Assembly (NCBI GenBank): GCA_902729315.2
Contig: LR746276.1
Location: forward strand, 4,260,169-4,324,168
From: Spirodela intermedia
Taxonomy: Eukaryota; Streptophyta; Magnoliopsida; Alismatales; Araceae
Direction of reading: 5' to 3'
Length of the DNA stretch: 64,000 nucleotides
This document shows, in pieces, positions 10,663 through 21,299 of the stretch (positions are counted from its first letter, which is position 1; the number at the start of each line of letters is the position of its first letter). The position numbers were made by a program, and so were the translations under genes. The notes beneath the pieces were generated by a model. The model was not told the DNA's origin. It saw only the letters and a list, made by a program, of their open reading frames with translations, and made no database searches.

Positions 10663-11390
10663 TGTACAGGGGACAACACGGGTGGGCAGACGGGGCGGGG
10701 AAGAGCCCGGTTCTCCCCTTCTAGCCCGCCGCCCGCCCGAGTTTTCTTCTTCTTTCTCTTGTATGCACGATGATGGATTTCTCTGACATTTTTCTCGAAT
10801 CGTTTTCCGCTTCTGCGGTCGTCGATCCGTCGGATATTTACTCCGAGTTTTCTTCGATCGGCCGAGTTTTCTTGAGTTGCTTTCCTTTCCTGGTCATAGA
10901 TGCAGCTGCCGGTTTTCTTCTTCTTCCTCCTCGTCGGCGGAGGAACATGTCTGCATATTTTCTCTGTTTGGTTAAATGCGTATCGCCGGCGGTCTTCCGT
11001 TGTCACCAGAAGTTGGGTGCCCCGAAGAATTCTAGGAAGTTGATGATCGGAGCCGGAATCTTCGTCGACCAAGGCCTGACGGCAGGAGCATGATGATGCA
11101 CGGCGGCGTGGACACCGGCGATGACGATGTACAGGCTCCGACGCCGACAACGGCGACGGCGTCCACCATGGACCGGAACCTTCCTGTCTTCAAGGTCTAC
11201 CCCTCTCTCTCTCTCTCTGTCTCTCTCTGTGTCTCTTCGCTTGTTCATGCTTCTCTGCTCAGCCTCGGCGCCAATGGTGATCAGCAGTTCCGGCTGATTG
11301 CTTCGCTTCGCACAGTGGGAGAAAAGCAGGAGGAAAATATGTGGAACAATTGGACTGTAGAGCTCAGCCTGGAGCGGTAGACCCTTTAAA
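10663..11390 (+). other. GC-rich region 3' of CDC20 copy 2
   Basis: This is the mirror of 3641-4391: GC-rich, with exon-like open frames at 10770-11093 and 11090-11380 and a reduced CT microsatellite near 11201-11229. It is probably 3' UTR or captured neighbouring sequence; no family was recognised. Confidence 0.4.
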
Positions 11391-12495
11391 CATTCAGATA
11401 ATAAAAAAAGTACTAATAAACATTTTCTTACGACTTTGGATGAGACGGGTGATTTGGCGTGCTTGGGAAAATTTTGGAAGAAATTTAATGATAAGAAATA
11501 AAAACATGGTAGTGGAATAATGATTTAGACCGGATTATATTGGGTTAAATTCTCCATTGAGAAATAACGATGAAAACCTAAAGTATTGATAAAAAAAATT
11601 ATTCTTTTCATTTGATCTCTAAGTTAAAGAAAACGTTTCCTACCAAGTTCCTTAGAAAGAGAGTTATATACATTCTATATTTGGCGAGAAACCATGAAAA
11701 GCATCTCCTAGGTTTTTCGTATTAGCACCCAATCTTTACCTTAAATTCTTGAATTAAATGAAAATGATCTTATAGATATTGAAATATGGTTCAATTGGGG
11801 CTTGAGGGTAGTAAAATTCAAAACGAAGGTAACCAAGAAAATCTCGAATTGTTTTAGATATTACAGATTAAAAATGATATTTTCTCAGTTTATTTAAGCT
11901 AAAAATCAGGAGTTGATTCTATAGAGGAAACTACCATCATAAAACCATTTAGTTTGTTATTGAATATGCATAAACCTTTTTCTAAAAAATTCTATAAATG
12001 AAACATAAGGAGAATCAATTTTAAAGAAATAAAAATTAATTAAAAAAATAGTTATATCTTCATAATTTATCTTGATAATTTTTTAAATGATTATTTTTTA
12101 AAAAATTTATGTAAAATAAAATTATTACACCAAATTCATAGAAAGGAAAATTAATCCAAGGAGACATTATATCTATTAAAATAAGTTTACAAGTCTATTA
12201 AGAGTCATGATACTTTTGTAAAGAGCCTTATTGATTCAATTAAGGTAGCATGAGAAACCAAAAGAGAGGTGGGCATGATTTTATATTCTACATTTTTGGC
12301 TTCCTAATAGTTGTTTTTTTTACTATAGTTACAAATCTTGCCATGTGTTGTCATATTCTTTTCTAAACTTAAGCTTAATGAATTGTCAACTAATATTGTA
12401 AACTTCATCACAAATTGAAATATTTTATTCTTTTGTGGTGATGATTTCATTGTGAATCTATTTCAAATATGATTTCATTGTGAATCTATTTTAAC
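11391..12495 (-). repeat. Beta repeat of the copy 2 unit, ending at a retroelement junction
   Basis: This is the inverted counterpart of 2590-3640, with small differences. Near 12440-12490 a 28-base segment beginning 'gatttcattgtgaatc' is duplicated in tandem just before the unit breaks off into LTR sequence. Confidence 0.55.
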
Positions 12496-13901
12496 ATGGT
12501 AGTGACTTTCCTACAGATCGTCGGTGAAGGATTAAGCCACTAGAATCACTAGATCATGGACGAAAATCTCATCAACACGATTTGCGGAGCATTGTTACTA
12601 AAAATGCTGAACGATTCATGATAAAAGGATCGCGAATCTATCGAGTAAAGCTTCTCCGATTGATCGACGAACAAGCCGTCGTCGAGAAGAGGACGATCCA
12701 CTGGGAGATGAGTCGCCACCTCTTGAGAGCGTACTGACGTGACTCAGTCGTTGTATATTAAATCACGCAAATCTAAAATTTATAAAACTAGAAAATACGA
12801 ATTTCCGGATATTTAGAAGTATTTATAAATAAATATATCAATTATAATTCAATAAAAGTTCCAAAAATAGCGGTAATTTCCCAGGTCGATCACAGGGATG
12901 TAATATAATATTTTGTAATTATTTAGAGTTTTTCTCAATGAATACGATTTTCTATGAATTTTATACTAGGAAATGAAAAGGAAATATATTTAAAATTCAC
13001 GAAAAAAAAAGAGGAAATAAGGGTGCGGACGACAGGATGACGTCAGCGCCCGGCGAACGCGAATCGGGCGGAAACAGAGTTCCGCCCGGCGATTCTTACG
13101 TAAGCGATTACAGACGATTTAATTAATCAAATTAAGATCTGTAAAAGCCGGAAGAATCGTAATTGAACGAAGTATAGTTTGGTAAATTAAAATCACACAA
13201 AGTATCACTAAATAAAGCGTAAATTAAATTGAAAGCAGGAAACCAGAGTTCCGGCGTCGCGATGGCGATGCGTCAGCGATGCACCGGAATCCTGAGCGTT
13301 CGGGAGGATCGTCATGCAGTGTCCACGGCCTCGAAGGCTCTCCTTGGACAAAGACGACGTGGGCAATCTCTAGATCTTCTCGCGAAGTCTAGAGATCAAT
13401 GAAGTGGGTCGTCGAGTCGTCTCCGGCGGCTGTCACCCGGCGGAGCGGAAAAACGGCGACTTTGCGGCTCTCCGGCGGCTGTCACCCGACGGAGAGGAGC
13501 TGGATGGAGGTGGGGCGCGTGTCAGGGAGCTTCATCCTCAGGTCCGCGCAGCAAGGGGAGGCTCTTCATCGCATCTGGTACGCTCTCAGGAGGTGGCGAC
13601 TCGTCTCCCGGCGGATCGTCCTCTTCCCGACGACGGCTTGTTCGTCGATCAATCGGAGATGATTTACTCGATGGATTGCGATCCTTTTATCGCGAATCGT
13701 TCAGCAATTTTAGTAGCAATGCTCCGCGAATCGCGTTGACGAGATTTTCGCCGATGATCCAGCGATTCCGGTTGCTTAATCCTTCACCGGCGATCTGCAG
13801 GAAAGTCGCGATAATCAGTTAAAAATATATGAATTTTGACTCTGGGAGGATTCGAACCCGCGGCGGTCGCCCGCCCCTGAACAAGGTGTGACGCGGGTTT
13901 A

Positions 13902-13944
13902 GTCCCACATCGGTTGTGCGCGGATTATTCGGGCGAATATATAG
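13902..13944 (+). promoter_or_regulatory. snRNA-type USE plus TATA with Pol III spacing, in LTR
   Basis: GTCCCACATCG at 13902-13912 matches the plant snRNA upstream sequence element (RTCCCACATCG) exactly. TATATAG follows at 13938-13944 after 25 bases. Plant Pol III snRNA promoters are known to place these two boxes about 24 bases apart, and Pol II ones about 33-34. The pair recurs with the same gap at 18137/18173, 19205/19241, 29294/29330, 31144/31180, 37020/37056 and 46547/46583. Confidence 0.6.
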
Positions 13945-13967
13945 TAAAGTTAGCTTTCTAGGCAAAG

Positions 13968-14152
13968 TCCTCTCGCGTGTACGACCACTCCTTGCCCCAC
14001 AGCCGGCTGACCACCGGTGACGTGGAAGGGGAGTGGCGCACACGTGCCCCTATCGATCCAAGCAAGCCGCTCGAGCCCCTGCTCGCGGCTACTCCCCGAC
14101 TGCGCTTCCGACCCGCTTGCGGGCCCGGCTGGCCGGCGAATCCCCCCATTTT
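13968..14152 (+). ncRNA. Candidate Pol III small RNA inside the LTR
   Basis: This is the span expected between initiation (about 25-30 bases after the TATA box) and the first TTTT (14149-14152). It is GC-rich within an AT-rich LTR and can fold. CCACTCC (13985-13991) pairs with GGAGTGG (14030-14036), with GTGT/ACAC outside them. AGCCG..CGAGC (14065-14076) pairs with GCTCG-CGGCT (14081-14090). CCCGC-TT-GCGGG is a hairpin at 14112-14123. I do not recognise it as 7SL, U3, U6, MRP or telomerase RNA. Transcription is inferred, not shown. Confidence 0.35.
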
Positions 14153-15200
14153 GCAATATTTTTATTTTTATTTCTTGTTCTTCATTTATCTCAAAACTAA
14201 GACTGTAAAAATCGTATAAAATCACATAATTACCCAAAAATTCACGTTAATCAACTGAAAACCACTTTTCATGCTTTAACACAAATATAAGTCTATTTAT
14301 CATGAGTTAAGGCTAAAACTATATTATTTACTAATTATTAACTCATGATAATGAAGACTTATCACGTACCGGTTGTAATGAAGAGCCTCTTCTTGCTACG
14401 CAGACTTGAGGATGAAGCTCTCTGACACACGCTCCACCTCCATCCAGCTCTTCTCCCTTGGGTGACAACCGTCGTAGAGCCGCAAAGTCGTCATTTTTCT
14501 GCTCAGTCGGGTGATAGCTGCTAGAGACGGACGACCCATTTCATTGATCTTTAGACTTCGCAAGGAGATCTAGAGATTGCCCACGTCGTCCTTGTCCAAG
14601 GAAAGCCTTCGAGGCCGTGGACACTACACGACAATCCTCCCGAACGCTCAGGATTCTGGTGCATCGCCGACACATCGCCGCCGCGACGCGAAACTCTATT
14701 TTCCTACTTTCAACTTAATTTCTGCTTCATTTAGTGATAATTTGTGTCATTTAAATTTCTACTTCATTCAATTACGATTCTTCCGACTTTTACAGATCTT
14801 AATTTGATCAATTAAATCGTATGTAATCGCTTATGTAAGAATCACCGGGTGGAAATCTATTTCTGTACGATTCGCGTTCGTGGGGCGCTGATACCATCCT
14901 GACATCTCCACCCTTATTTTCCTTTCTTCATGAATTTTAAATATATTTAATTTTCATTTCCTAGTATAAAATTCATAGAAAATAGTATTCTTTGAGGAAA
15001 ATTCTGAATAATTACCTGATATTATATTACATCCCTGTGATCAACTTGAAAAACTACCACTATTTTTAGAAGTTTTATTGAATTATAATTGATATATTTG
15101 TTCAGAAATACTTTTAAATATCCAAAAATTTGTATTTTCTAGTTTTATAAATTTTAAATTTACGTGATTTACTATACAACAAATAAGTCACATCAAATCT

Positions 15201-15217
15201 TGGCACCGTTACTAGGG
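15201..15217 (+). other. Primer binding site of E1 (tRNA-Asp type)
   Basis: TGGCACCGTTACTAGGG begins five bases after the LTR end. It resembles the tRNA-Asp-complementary site TGGCGCCGTTGCCGGGG usual in Athila-type gypsy elements, with several substitutions. Confidence 0.75.
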
Positions 15218-15403
15218 ATGTATTGTATAATATTTAGTATTTTTCTATTTTTCTCTTAGAGTACACAAAAAAAATAATTCTTATTTTTTTTCTTTTTGTC
15301 GAACTTTTTTTTTATAAAAAAAAAGGGAATGAAGAGAAGCAAGTCAAGGACTAGAGCATACTGAAGGAGGGTAACAGTTACTAAACTTTTTCCCTCGAAT
15401 TTA

Positions 15404-16970
15404 TTGATTTTTATGCATGGTAGAAGATCCTTGCATCCAAGGCTAGAAAATCCTTTCATTCTTTCATTCAAAACTAAAAATCCAAAAGAAATATTAATTT
15501 TGATAGATCTTGAAGGAAGTACAGGTCAAAGTGAAAACAATCCTATGGCCATGAAAAATCATTATATCCCTGATTCATTTCAAAGAGCATCCAATATTAG
15601 AGTCCTATTAGCACTCACTATTAAATTTGAAATAAATCCAGAAAATTTTCAAATACTCTCTAATTTTCATGGATTGCCTTTAGAGGAACCTCATCAGTAC
15701 TTAGAAAAATTTCATATGGTCTATGATTTAGTTAATCTCCCTCAAGTTACACCGAAAATTATTAAGATGAAATTATTTCTTCGTACACTTAGGGACAAAG
15801 TTAGTCATTAGCTATCCACATTAGATAGAGAATTAACTAACTGGAAAGACATAGAATAGGCTTTTTTTCAAAAAATTTATCCTTTAAGAAAAACTCAAAA
15901 TATGAGAAAACATATATGGAGTTTTTCTCAAAGACTAGAAGAAACTTTACATGAGACATGGGAAAAATTCAAAGATTTACTTAGAAAGTGTCCTCATCAT
16001 GTTATACCCAAGTGGCAGCTCAATAGAATTTTTTATGATGAATTATTAGAACAACACAGAAATATGGTTGATTCTATATGTAGAAGAAATTTTATGGAGA
16101 AAACCCCTGATGAGATTTATAGTCTTTATGAGAATTTAAGTAAAAAATCTTGAGATCAAGCCTCTTTTGAATTATATGACATGGATAAGAAGAGAGAAAT
16201 TTATGAATTACATCATGATGATGATTCTAAATTAAGAAATGAGGTTAATCAGATTAATCAAAGATTAGAAAATTTTAATTTACTTATTGACAATATTAGA
16301 AAGCCTCTTCTTAACCTTCAATTTAATTCAAATAGTACATGTCCTATGTATGGTAAAAATAATTATTCTGAATTTCAATGCTATAATTGAGATCAATCAT
16401 TTCATCCTATGTAAGAACAAGTGCAAGTAGCTCACAGTTTTAATAGAAATAGGGAGCCTTTTTTTAAATTCTTATAATTATAATTGGAGGAATAATTTTT
16501 CATGGAAAGACCCAAATAATATTCAAAATCCAGAAACACTTAGACTCAATTCAAACTCTGAATTTCGTCCAAAATAAGAAAATAGATTTTAGAAAAATCA
16601 GCCCTCTCAAACCCAACCTGATACTATGGAAATGATGTAGCAAATAAGCCAAATGATGCTACAAACTATGAATAAAATGATGCTGCAGTAGAAATAAATT
16701 ATAGAGGCTCTTGGGAATAAGAGAGAAAAGGGACAACTACCTAGTCAGCCCATAGAAAATCCAAGGAACTGCCTAACAATAGGATTTCAACAAGGGGAGT
16801 CTAGTAGCATGAATCTAGGAAAAAACCCACAAAATGAAAATGTTAGGACAGTGAATGCATTGAGTGGTAAGATCTTACCTGATCCTTATCCCAAAACATT
16901 AGAAGAAAAGAAAAACGTGGACAGCCCAAAACAAAATCAAATAGGAGTAGAAGAGGATTTTATAGATTCT
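15404..16970 (+). pseudogene. gag: gag of E1, broken and 3'-truncated
   Basis: This is an Athila-type Gag (Retrotrans_gag family). Recognisable blocks are GLPLEEPHQYLEKFH, MKLFLRTLRDK, ETWEKFKDLLRKCPHH and KTPDEIYSLYENL, followed by a degenerate zinc-knuckle-like CPMYGKNNYSEFQC near 16340-16380. Stops fall where Trp codons are expected (15809 and near 15857) and elsewhere, and frameshifts follow. The reading ends at the junction with the LTR at 16971. Gag normally forms the virus-like particle; this copy is non-functional. Confidence 0.85.
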
Positions 16971-18607
16971 TGATGTGACTCAGTCGTTGTATATTAAATC
17001 ACGCAAATATAAAATTTATAAAACTAGAAAATATGAATTTTCGGATATTTAGAAGTATTTCTAAACAAATATATCAATTATAATTCAATATAAGTTACAA
17101 AAATAGTAGTAATTTTCCAGGTCGATCATAGGGATGTAATATAATATCTGGTAATTATTCAGAATTTTCCTCAAAGAATACTATTTTCTATGAATTTTAT
17201 ACTAAGAAATGAAAAGGAAATATATTTAAAATTCACAAAGAAAGGAAATAAGGGTGCGGGCATCAAGATGATGTCAGCGCTCAGCGAACGCGAATTGGGC
17301 AGAAACAGAGTTCCGCCTGGCAATTCTTACATAAGCAATTACAAACGATTTAATTGATCAAATTAAGATCAGTAAAAGACGGAAGAATCGTAATGAAATG
17401 AAGTATATGTTGGTAAATTTAAAATCAACAAATTATCACTAAATGAAATGAAAATTAAGTTGAAAGTAGGAAAATAGAGTTCCGGCGTTGCGACGGCGAT
17501 GCGTCGGCGATGCACTGGAATCCTGAGCGTTCGGGAGGATCGTCGTGCAGTGTCCACGGCCTCAAAGGCTCTCCTTGGACAAAGATGACATGGGCAATCT
17601 CTAGATCTTCTCGCAAAGTCTAGAGATCAATGAAATGGGTCGTCGAATCGTCTCCGGTGGCTGTCACCCGGCGGAGCAGAATAACAGCGACTTTGCGGCT
17701 CTTCGGCAGTTGTCACCTGATGGAGAGGAGCTGGATGGAGGTGGGGCGCGTGTTAAGGAGCTTCATCCTCAGGTCCGCACAGCAAGAGGAGGCTCTTCAT
17801 CGCATCTGGTATGCTCTGAAGTGGTGGCGACTCGTCTCCCGACGGATCGTCCTCTTCCCGACGACGGCTTGTTCATCGATCAATTGGAGATGATTTACTC
17901 GATGGATTCGCGATCCTTTTATCACGAATCGTTCAACAATTTTAGTAGCAATGTTCCGCGAATCACGTTGACAAGATTTTCGTCGATGATCTAGCGATTC
18001 TCGTTGCTTAATCCTTCACTGGCGATCTGTAGGAAAGTCGTGATAATCAGATAAAAATATATGAATTTTGACTCTGGGAGGATTCGAACTTGCGCCGGTT
18101 GTCCGCCCCTTCTGAGGAAGGTGTGACGTGGGTTTAGTCCCACATCGGTTGTGCTCTGATTTTTCGGGCGAATATATAGTAATGTTAGCTTTCTAAGCAA
18201 AGTTCCTTCTCTCGCGTGTACGACCACTCCTTGCCCCACAGCCGGCTGGTCACTGGTGACGTGGAAGGGGAGTGGCGCACACGTTGTCCCTATCGGTCCA
18301 AGCTGCTCGAGCCCCTGCTCGCGGCTACTCCTCGACTGAGCTTCCGACCCGCTTGCGGGCCCGGCTGGCCGGCGGGTCCCCCACTCATTTTGTCTTATTT
18401 TTATTTATTTTTCTTCATTTATCTCAAAAGCAAGACTGTAAAAATCATATAAATTCATGTAAAATCACATAATTACCTAAAAATTAACATTAATCAACTG
18501 AAAACTACTTTTCACACTTTAACACAAATATAAGTCTATTTATCATGAGTTAAGGCTAAAACTATATTATTTACTAATTATTAACTCATGATAATGAAGA
18601 CTTATCA
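16971..18607 (-). mobile_element. Complete LTR joined to E1 without a matching TSD
   Basis: This 1637-bp LTR starts TGATGTGACT and ends CTTATCA. The left flank is attct (end of the E1 gag fragment) and the right flank is atcat, which opens into the middle of another LTR. The missing target-site duplication suggests a recombination or deletion product between related elements rather than a clean insertion. Confidence 0.75.
18203..18391 (+). ncRNA. Candidate Pol III small RNA, second LTR copy
   Basis: USE GTCCCACATCG is at 18137-18147, TATATAG at 18173-18179 (25-base gap), and the stretch ends in TTTT at 18388-18391. The CCACTCC/GGAGTGG stem and the CCCGC-TT-GCGGG hairpin are intact. Transcription is not shown. 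Confidence 0.33.
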
Positions 18608-19676
18608 ATCATCGTGCAATGTCCACAGCCTCAAAGGCTCTTCTTGGACAAGGACGACGTGAACAATCTCTAGCTCTCCTTGCGAAGTCTAGAGATCAAT
18701 GAAATGGGTCATTAAATCATCTTCGGCGGTTGTCACCTGACAAAGAGAAAAAACAACGACTTTGTGGCTCTCCGGCAGCTGTGACCTGACAAAGAGGCGC
18801 TAGATGGAGGTGAGGCGCGTGTCAAGGAGCTTCATCATTAGGTTCACACAGCAAAAGGAGGCTCTTCATTGCATTCGGTATGCTCTCAAAAGGTGGCAAC
18901 TCGTCTCTCGACGGATCGTCCTCTTCCCGACGACGACTTGTTCATCGATCAATCGGAGATGCTTTACTTGATGGATTCACGATTCTTTTATCATGAATTG
19001 TTCAACAATTTAAGTAACAATGCTCCGCGAATCGCATTAATGAGATTTTTGCTGATGATCCTACAATTCTCGTGGCTTAATCCTTCACCGACGATCTACA
19101 AGAAAGTCACGATAATTAGATAAAAAATATGACTTTTAGCTCTGGGAGGATTCGAACCATTGCCGGTTGCTCGCCCTTTCTGGGGAAGGTGTGACGTGAG
19201 TTTAGTCCCACATCGTTTATGCGTCAAAGTTTCTAGCGAATATATAGTAATAATATATTTGCAATAAAGTCCCTTTCTCGCGTGTGTACGACCACTCCTT
19301 GCCCCACAGCTGGCTGGCCACCAATGATGTGGAAGAGGAGTGGCGCACACAAGCCCCTATCGTTCTTAGCCGCTCAAGCCCCTACTTGCGGCTCCTCCCC
19401 GATTGTGCTTCTGACCTGCTTGTGGGCTCCGCTGGCTGGCGGGTTCCCCCTATTTTGTCTTATTTTATTTTTATTTCTTTTTCATAATTTATCTCAAAAG
19501 TAAAACTATAAAATCATATAAATTCTTATAAAATCACATAATTACCCAACAATTTACGTTAATCAACTGAAAACCACTTTTCACACTTTAACACAAATAT
19601 AAGTCTATTTATCATGAGTTAAGGCTAAAACTATATTATTTACTAATCATTAACTCATGATAATAAAAACTTATCA
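18608..19676 (-). repeat. 3' LTR fragment of E2
   Basis: It begins abruptly inside the LTR at 'atcatcgtgcaatgtcc' and ends CTTATCA at 19676, directly against the polypurine tract. It has its own USE/TATA pair (19205-19215 and 19241-19247) and a candidate RNA span ending in TTTT at 19453-19456. That span has many C-to-T type changes. Confidence 0.85.
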
Positions 19677-19689
19677 CACCCCCGAACTT
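19677..19689 (-). other. Polypurine tract of E2
   Basis: On the minus strand, AAGTTCGGGGGTG lies directly before the LTR. It is the expected plus-strand priming site. The sequence just inside it can fold as a small hairpin around ATTGCTA/TAGCAT. Confidence 0.75.
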
Positions 19690-21290
19690 AAATCATTGCT
19701 AGTCCCTTAGCATTGTAATTACGAAAATAAAAATTTACGAATCTCAAAAATTATATTTAAATACATAAAAAAAAAATACAATTAGAAATGATGCACCTTT
19801 AGACACTTTGGACTCTTATATCAAGTATTTAAGAATGATGTCAAGCACTTAAATGTTTATGCACTCCTTGAAATAACAATTTAGACTTCACTTCTTCTAT
19901 TCACATCTTTATTACTTTTTCACTCATAGATATATTTAGAAGATGTTCCAATTATCAATACTCATCCAAGAATAATATTGATCCTACATTTCCTTTTTTT
20001 CATGGATTGATTTTTAAAGTTTGCATTATATTTCTTCCTTCTTTTTTTTTATATATATATAGTGGATAAGTAGCTTTTCCTGTAGACAAATTTTGACAAT
20101 AAGAATGATGTCTCACACCCTCCATGTGTACTCTTAATTTTCAGGGCTTTCACTTTATCCACTTATTTTGCAGCAAGTGTTTTTCTATGCACGATTTTTG
20201 ACAATGAGAATGATGTCTCACACCCTCCATGTGTACTCTTCGTTTCTAGATTTTTCACATTACTCTTTGTCTTTTTTTTCTGAAATAAGTGATTTCTCCT
20301 CACAAGTCTTATAGATTAGGGTGCAAAAATCTTTATTAAACTCAAATGATCAATCAAATTTTCACATCAAGTAAATATTATCTATCAAGATCATGAAGTG
20401 AAAATCTGTAAAATCAAATTCATGTTATCTATCATGTATCCAAGGAGTATTCCAACATTTCATGCTATTAGATCACTCTTTTGACTCAATAATAATCTTC
20501 CTTGTATCTTTTGGTATCAATCAATCTAATTGATTTAATTTTTCATGCATGTAATATGATGTAAGAAATTTGTAAATTAGATAGTTCTAATAGTTATATT
20601 TTCTCTTTTCAATTCTATTTTTAGCAACAATAAATTTGTCAAAAATAAATCAAAACTATTCTCTTTATAGCTATAATTTTGGAATTTCAGTAATATATGT
20701 CTAGGGGATTGAAATGTGAGAAAAGGGTCTCTAAAATTTCAAAATTTGGACTGTTTTTTGTTTCTTATTTTTGACAGTTTGTTGTTCTTGACAGAAAACC
20801 AGAAAATAGATGTTATAGTTTTTCTGAATTTTATTTTATTTTTTTAGTTCCTGTTCTAAGTGAGCATGAAAAAATAAAAATAAAATGTAAACACATGTTC
20901 TTAATCATCTTACAGCATAAATTAATAATTAATACTTCAACCCCTAACTTAAAAATGACATTGTTCTCAATGACATAGAAAAATAAGAACAAAATATGCA
21001 GAAAATATAATTTTCAAGTGAAGCATGTATATATACAAAGTTAATCATTAAAAATATTGTCATAAATGATAAAGCTCAGAAAGACATCACCTCAACCTCA
21101 TTTTTAATTTTCCACCTCATCTTACACTCCTGCACTTTTTCCAAAAAAACAAATACAAAAACAAGTACTATGAAATTCTAAGAAAACCAGAGCTTAAAAA
21201 ATTCAAATAGAATGAAATAAAAACCATGAGTTGCCTCCCATGCAGCGCTGAATTTAATGTCTCCAACTAGACACCTTGATCTTACTCTTG
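19690..21290 (-). other. Non-coding tail of E2 between integrase and 3' LTR
   Basis: This 1.6 kb has no open frame of note where some Athila elements carry an env-like gene. It contains a two-copy tandem repeat of period 105 bases (about 20060-20270, marked by 'gatgtctcacaccctccatg'). It also has a second polypurine-like tract at 20935-20950, again followed by a short hairpin (acattg..caatga). The same features recur in E3 and E4. Confidence 0.6.
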
Positions 21291-21299
21291 AATTTTTTT

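Larger units (their letters stand above)
12735..14364 (-). mobile_element. Solo LTR nested in the E1 LTR (TSD cgtac)
   Basis: A 1630-bp LTR with TG...CA ends is flanked by the 5-base duplication cgtac (12730-12734 and 14365-14369). It interrupts the oppositely oriented E1 LTR, which resumes in register. The lack of any internal region identifies it as a solo LTR formed by recombination between two LTRs. Strand is given as the coding direction inferred from E2-E4, whose LTRs read the same way. Confidence 0.88.
12496..16970 (+). mobile_element. E1: truncated Athila-like gypsy element (plus-strand coding)
   Basis: The order is a 5' LTR missing its first several hundred bases (about 12504-12734, interrupted by a solo LTR, resuming 14370-15195 and ending in CA), a primer binding site at 15201-15217, then gag from about 15404. 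The element is cut at 16970, where another LTR begins. PR, RT, integrase and the 3' LTR are missing. It can only be a dead fragment. Confidence 0.8.

Noticed and set aside
13968-14152. Identity of the LTR RNA as telomerase RNA, 7SL or U3
   Set aside because: There is no CCCTAAA-type template, no 7SL start or Alu-domain motif, and no C/D box pattern I could see. Left as unknown.
13977-14219. Repeated 60-80 codon LTR frames starting MYDHSLPHSR (also 18216, 19284, 31259, 37090, 40338 and 46626)
   Set aside because: They recur because the LTR recurs, frames vary between copies, and they overlap the hairpin region better explained as RNA structure.
20060-20270. CRISPR-like direct repeats
   Set aside because: There are only two long imperfect units in a plant retroelement tail; this is a tandem duplication.
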